In this document: positions 60,175-64,000 of the stretch, one piece after another
Layout: every line of letters begins with the position of its first letter
Position numbering within the stretch: the first letter of the stretch is position 1
Assembly: GCA_937911045.1 (NCBI GenBank)
Contig: CALEPX010000030.1
Coordinates: forward strand, 1 to 64,000
Direction: 5' to 3'
Origin: an uncultured Fretibacterium sp.
GTDB taxonomy: Bacteria > Synergistota > Synergistia > Synergistales > Aminobacteriaceae
Length of the DNA stretch: 64,000 nt
Program-made: the position numbers and the translations under genes
The notes under the pieces: generated by a model
What the model was told of the DNA's origin: nothing
Database searches by the model: none
What the model saw: only the letters and a program-made list of their open reading frames with translations

Positions 60175-60945
60175 ATGAATGACGATAAATTAGTAATCGC
60201 TGGGCACGAATTTAGCTCACGATTTATACTTGGCTCGGGGAAATACTCGATGAATTTGATCGAAGCTGCGGTGAAATATGCCGGTGCGGAAATAATAACT
60301 CTTGCTGTAAGGCGTGCGAATACGAAAGAGGGCGAGAATATTCTGGATTTCATACCCAAGGGCGTAACGCTTTTGCCGAATACAAGTGGCGCGAGAAATT
60401 GTGAAGAAGCTGTGAGAATTGCGAGATTAGCGCGTGAACTTGGCTGCGGAAATTTCGTTAAGATCGAGATAATGCGTGACAGCAAGTATTTACTTCCGGA
60501 TAATCAGGAGACTGTGAGAGCTACGGAAATTCTGGCGCGTGAGGGATTCGTCGTGATGCCGTACATGTACCCGGATTTGAACACGGCTCGCGATTTGGTG
60601 AACGCAGGTGCGGCGTGTGTGATGCCGTTAGCTTCTCCGATTGGCTCGAACAAGGGACTGGCTACGAAAGAATTTATCCAGATTTTGATCGACGAGATAG
60701 CTTTGCCGATTATAGTTGACGCTGGAATTGGCAGACCGTCTCAGGCGTGCGAAGCTATGGAAATGGGAACAGCTGCGATTATGGCGAACACTGCGCTTGC
60801 TACGGCTGGAGATATTCCGATGATGGCAGCGGCTTTCAAGAGCGCGATTGAGGCCGGAAGAAAAGCATACTTGGCTGGATTGGGACGAGTTCTCACACGC
60901 GGGGCAGCAGCTTCTGATCCGTTGACGGGATTTTTGCGCGATTGA
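60175..60945 (+). CDS. thiG: Thiazole synthase
   Basis: Condenses DXP, ThiS-thiocarboxylate and dehydroglycine into the thiazole ring. The Schiff-base lysine lies in FVKIEIMRD; SRFILGSGKYS, ITLAVRRAN, LLPNTSGARNCEEAVR, MPLASPIGSNKGL and VDAGIGRPSQACEAMEMG are family blocks. The ATG at 60175 has AAGGGGGAA before it. Confidence 0.96.
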   Translation: MNDDKLVIAGHEFSSRFILGSGKYSMNLIEAAVKYAGAEIITLAVRRANTKEGENILDFIPKGVTLLPNTSGARNCEEAVRIARLARELGCGNFVKIEIMRDSKYLLPDNQETVRATEILAREGFVVMPYMYPDLNTARDLVNAGAACVMPLASPIGSNKGLATKEFIQILIDEIALPIIVDAGIGRPSQACEAMEMGTAAIMANTALATAGDIPMMAAAFKSAIEAGRKAYLAGLGRVLTRGAAASDPLTGFLRD

Positions 60946-60960
60946 TTAACGGGTGATGTT

Positions 60961-62211
60961 ATGCAGAATTTTTTCGTTGACTCAGAATTTTTATCGCAAA
61001 AGGCTCTCGAACGCAAACACAAACTCGAATCCGATGCGTCATGCCGAACAAATCATATGCAGTACATGCCCGGAATGGAAATTATTAACTCGGACGTGTA
61101 TGAAAGCGTAATGTCACACGTGAACAGCTACGATTACGCGAAATACTCAGCCAAGGACGTGAACTCAGCACTCGAACACGAAACTTGCAGCATTGAAGAT
61201 TTCAAAGCATTATTATCACCGGCAGCCAAGAATTTTCTCGAACATATGGCAAGACGCGCACGCCTCGAAACCAGCAAACATTTCGGAAACACCGTGTATT
61301 TATTCACGCCGTTGTACATTGCGAATTACTGCGAGAATTATTGCGTGTATTGCGGCTTTAATTGCTATAATCACATCAGGCGCATGAAATTATCGCTCGA
61401 ACAAATCGATCACGAGATGCAGATTATCGCAAATTCCGGCATGGAAGAAATATTAATCTTGACGGGCGAAAGTCGATCCCAAAGCAGCGTTGAATATATC
61501 GGTGAAGCCTGCAAACTCGCACGGAAATATTTCAGAATGGTCGGGCTGGAAATTTATCCGGTGAACACGGACGAGTACGCGTATTTACACGAATGCGGTG
61601 CTGATTACGTCACGGTTTTTCAGGAGACGTATGATTCAGAAAAATACGAGAATTTGCACCTGTTCGGACATAAACGCGTTTACCCGTACAGATTTGATTC
61701 TCAGGAAAGAGCTTTGCGCGGAGGAATGAGAGGTGTAGCGTTCTCGGCGTTGCTAGGCTTGTCGGATTTCAGGCGAGATGCTTTGGCTACGGCACTGCAC
61801 GCGTATTATTTGCAGCGGAAATATCCACAGGCTGAGATTTCGCTTTCGTGTCCGAGATTGCGCCCGATTATAAACAACGACAAGATTAATCCGATGGACG
61901 TTCACGAGAAAGAATTGTGTCAGATTTTGTGCGCGTATAGAATTTTTCTGCCATTCGCAGGAATAACAGTTTCGTCAAGAGAGAGCGCGAGTTTCCGTGA
62001 CGGCATCGTGAAAATTGCGGCGACGAAAGTTTCAGCAGGTGTTTCGACTGGAATTGGCGATCATGAGAGCAAGTACACCGGCAAAGAATCCCAGTCTCAG
62101 GAAGGTGACGAGCAATTTGAGATTAGCGATTCACGCAGCTTTGACAGAATGTATCAGGATATGTCGAGTGAAGGCTTGCAACCGGTTTTGAATGATTATT
62201 TATACGTGTGA
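60961..62211 (+). CDS. thiH: 2-iminoacetate synthase ThiH
   Basis: A 416-residue radical SAM enzyme that cleaves tyrosine to give dehydroglycine; it is oxygen-sensitive, which fits an anaerobe. The cluster motif CENYCVYC (Cx3Cx2C) lies near residue 127, and LILTGESRS and ADYVTVFQETYD follow. The C-terminal 40 residues are polar. It overlaps thiE in translation. Confidence 0.95.
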   Translation: MQNFFVDSEFLSQKALERKHKLESDASCRTNHMQYMPGMEIINSDVYESVMSHVNSYDYAKYSAKDVNSALEHETCSIEDFKALLSPAAKNFLEHMARRARLETSKHFGNTVYLFTPLYIANYCENYCVYCGFNCYNHIRRMKLSLEQIDHEMQIIANSGMEEILILTGESRSQSSVEYIGEACKLARKYFRMVGLEIYPVNTDEYAYLHECGADYVTVFQETYDSEKYENLHLFGHKRVYPYRFDSQERALRGGMRGVAFSALLGLSDFRRDALATALHAYYLQRKYPQAEISLSCPRLRPIINNDKINPMDVHEKELCQILCAYRIFLPFAGITVSSRESASFRDGIVKIAATKVSAGVSTGIGDHESKYTGKESQSQEGDEQFEISDSRSFDRMYQDMSSEGLQPVLNDYLYV

Positions 62212-62216
62212 TACAC

Positions 62217-62855
62217 ATGAGAAAGTTTGATTCGACATTATATTTTATAACGGACAGTACAGGACTTGAAGAGGCGGAATTTCTTCGTAGAGTTGACGAG
62301 GCTCTGAAAGGCGGCGCGACTTTGCTGCAATTACGCGAGAAGGACAAGACTACTCGTGAATACATGTCACTTGCTGAGAAAGTTCACGATATTGCGGGAA
62401 AATATAACGTGCCGCTGATAATAGACGATCGTGTTGACGTTGCCTTGGCTGTAAAATCCGAGGGCGTTCACTTAGGACAGAGCGATATGCCCGTGAAGAT
62501 TGCGCGCGAAATTCTGGGTGAGAAATTCATAATCGGAGCTACGACCAAAACAGTTCCTCAGGCTCTCGAAGCTTATGAACAGGGAGCGGATTATCTGGGG
62601 GTTGGCGCGATTTACCCGACGACTACGAAAGTCAAGACTGTATTAACACCCGTTGAGACACTCGACGCAATTTGCAAATCAGTTCCGATTCCTGTGAATG
62701 CGATTGGCGGTTTGAACGAGACTAACACGCATGTCCTTGAGGGCGTAGGGATTGCCGGATTCTGTGTTGTGTCGGCGATAATGAAATCACAAGATCCCAG
62801 AGCTAAAGCCGAAATATTACTCGAAATTGCGAAGAAACTGGTGCGTAAATCATGA
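62217..62855 (+). CDS. thiE: Thiamine-phosphate synthase
   Basis: Joins thiazole and pyrimidine phosphates. LYFITDSTGL, LLQLREKDKTTREYM, PLIIDDRVDVALAVKSEGVHLGQ and VNAIGGLNETN are characteristic. At 212 residues it is normal. thiC and thiD are not in the window. Confidence 0.94.
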   Translation: MRKFDSTLYFITDSTGLEEAEFLRRVDEALKGGATLLQLREKDKTTREYMSLAEKVHDIAGKYNVPLIIDDRVDVALAVKSEGVHLGQSDMPVKIAREILGEKFIIGATTKTVPQALEAYEQGADYLGVGAIYPTTTKVKTVLTPVETLDAICKSVPIPVNAIGGLNETNTHVLEGVGIAGFCVVSAIMKSQDPRAKAEILLEIAKKLVRKS

Positions 62856-63973
62856 GAAAACTTGCATTAATAATAATCGTAATTCTTGCTTTTGCGTCCG
62901 GGTGTTCGGGGTCTGAAATAGATTTGCGCTCGATGACGCTGCGTGAGAAAGTCGGGCAGTTATTCGTAATTTGTCCGGATCAGTTAAACGTGAACTTGAG
63001 CAATGAGCAGATACACAAATCAAATGCAGCCGGAGAAATCAGCGTGACGGAAATTATGCTGGATACTCTCAGAAATTATCCGGTCGGAGGCTTTATTCTT
63101 TTCAGGAAGAATATCGAAAGTCCAACGCAACTGAAAATTTTCACACGGAAACTTGCTCAGGTTTGTGCGATACAGCCTATTCTCGCGATTGACGAAGAGG
63201 GCGGCGCAATTTCACGGATAGCTAATCACAAGAAATTTCGCGTAAAAAAATTCCCGAGTGTGAGATCTATCGGCGAAACTGGAAATTCTCGCATGGCTTA
63301 TGACGCAGGAGCTGTGATTGGCAAATATCTGCGGGACTACGGATTTAATATGGATTTCGCACCGGTTGTTGACGTGAACACAAATCCGAATAATATCGTC
63401 ATTGGCAATCGTGCGTTCGGTGATGAGCCGGAATTGGTCTCTCGAATGGCTGGGGCGTTTCTGGACGGGTTACACTCGCAAAAAATCGCCGGCAGCATAA
63501 AGCATTTTCCAGGACACGGCGACACGACTAATGACACTCACAAAGGCTACGTAGCAATTTATAAAACTTGGGACGAATTGCTGAACTGCGAATTGATCCC
63601 GTTCATGAGAAATTTCGCGAAGACTGATTCAGTAATGGTCGCGCACATCACGCTCAAGAATATCACGCACGACGATTTACCGGCAACTTTATCGCAAGAG
63701 CTAATCACCGGAAAATTACGCAACGAACTTGGCTATGACGGCTTGATAATCACGGACGCTATGATGATGGGAGCAGTAAAAGACAATTATTCATCGAGTG
63801 AAGCAGCAATTCTCGCATTCGAAGCTGGCAATGATATTTTGCTTATGCCGTGGGATTTTCGTGAAGCTTTTGACGGGATAATTCACGCAATCAAGACCGG
63901 CAGAATTTCTGAGCAGCGCATTGACGAGAGTGTGCGGAGAATTTTGGAGCTAAAGAGCAAGTTCGTGTTCTGA
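62852..63973 (+). CDS. nagZ: GH3 beta-N-acetylhexosaminidase lipoprotein
   Basis: A 373-residue glycoside hydrolase family 3 protein. The lipobox FASGC (about 15-19) suggests a lipid-anchored protein, unlike cytoplasmic E. coli NagZ. LAIDEEGG, MDFAPVVDVNTNPNN, GSIKHFPGHGDTTNDTH (the His of the KH(F/S)GH loop) and IITDAMMMGAV (nucleophile Asp) are present. It likely trims GlcNAc from peptidoglycan fragments. Its start overlaps the thiE stop by four bases. Confidence 0.9.
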   Translation: MRKLALIIIVILAFASGCSGSEIDLRSMTLREKVGQLFVICPDQLNVNLSNEQIHKSNAAGEISVTEIMLDTLRNYPVGGFILFRKNIESPTQLKIFTRKLAQVCAIQPILAIDEEGGAISRIANHKKFRVKKFPSVRSIGETGNSRMAYDAGAVIGKYLRDYGFNMDFAPVVDVNTNPNNIVIGNRAFGDEPELVSRMAGAFLDGLHSQKIAGSIKHFPGHGDTTNDTHKGYVAIYKTWDELLNCELIPFMRNFAKTDSVMVAHITLKNITHDDLPATLSQELITGKLRNELGYDGLIITDAMMMGAVKDNYSSSEAAILAFEAGNDILLMPWDFREAFDGIIHAIKTGRISEQRIDESVRRILELKSKFVF

Positions 63974-64000
63974 GTTTGTGATTCAAAAACTAACTAAATA

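Noticed and set aside
1..64000. Prophage, insertion sequence or defence island
   Set aside because: No transposase, integrase, terminase, capsid, toxin-antitoxin or restriction genes are recognisable; nearly all genes are chromosomal core or envelope functions.

Overview
The window looks like a chromosomal segment from a member of the Synergistota (Synergistaceae-like), a diderm anaerobe. The evidence is two large exported proteins ending in a Cys-Asn, hydrophobic segment, basic tail that resembles the Synergist-CTERM sorting signal; diaminopimelate epimerases; AsmA/TamB-like and lipoprotein genes; anaerobic thiazole synthesis through ThiH; and a flavoprotein reductase with FMN-binding domains. 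This assignment is inference, because no rRNA is present. The segment is almost entirely coding, with short gaps, frequent overlapping starts and stops, and many TTG/GTG starts preceded by good ribosome binding sites. No phage, insertion sequence or CRISPR array is visible.

Layout. 1-2.1 kb: 5' part of a glycosyltransferase, then a periplasmic-type CbiK chelatase and a decayed FecCD permease with a duplicated fragment of its own 3' end. 2.1-4.6 kb (minus): TamB/AsmA-like protein, M50 metalloprotease, and the SRP RNA with its own promoter. 4.9-10.6 kb: C69 peptidase, tRNA-Pro, an Asp/Ser-rich surface protein and a tannase-like esterase. 10.7-17.4 kb: a tight housekeeping run: prfB (programmed frameshift), S55 peptidase, tmk, yaaR, holB, ricT, purine nucleoside phosphorylase. 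17.4-21.8 kb: M23 peptidase, nnrE and a second large surface protein. 21.9-25.2 kb (minus): PBP1A and a C39-like unknown. 25.3-29 kb: rpmG, tRNA-Trp, secE, nusG, rplK, rplA, L10 leader, rplJ, rplL; rpoBC does not follow. 29-34.5 kb: coiled-coil protein, DUF362 ferredoxin, an amino-acid ABC operon whose binding protein is circularly permuted, rplY, pth. 34.6-37.9 kb: a flavoprotein with three FMN-binding domains, and a DUF1622 protein. 37.8-43.8 kb (minus): yraN, ylqH, ylqG, Sel1 protein, rnhB, rbgA, lepB. 43.9-50.9 kb: dapF, an orphan structured RNA candidate, a CPA2 antiporter, copA and a beta-propeller protein. 51-54.2 kb: DUF554, thrC, thrB, yfcE. 54.3-59.2 kb (minus): a second dapF paralog in an operon with a multi-binding-domain permease and an ATPase carrying an extra C-terminal domain. 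59.3-64 kb: thiS-thiF-thiG-thiH-thiE and a GH3 lipoprotein.

The most interesting signal is the pair of amino-acid ABC systems. In both, the binding-protein modules are out of phase. The 30.7 kb protein is a C-terminal half followed by an N-terminal half. The 55.4 kb protein reads C-half, full domain, full domain, N-half, permease, so its two end halves could assemble into a third domain. The second system also has an ATPase fused to a degenerate histidine-kinase-type ATP-binding fold and a co-transcribed DapF-like racemase. Other notable points are an orphan small RNA with a near-perfect promoter and terminator, GATTNN hexamer tracts in several unrelated genes, and an RNase HII with a single-base change in its GRG motif.
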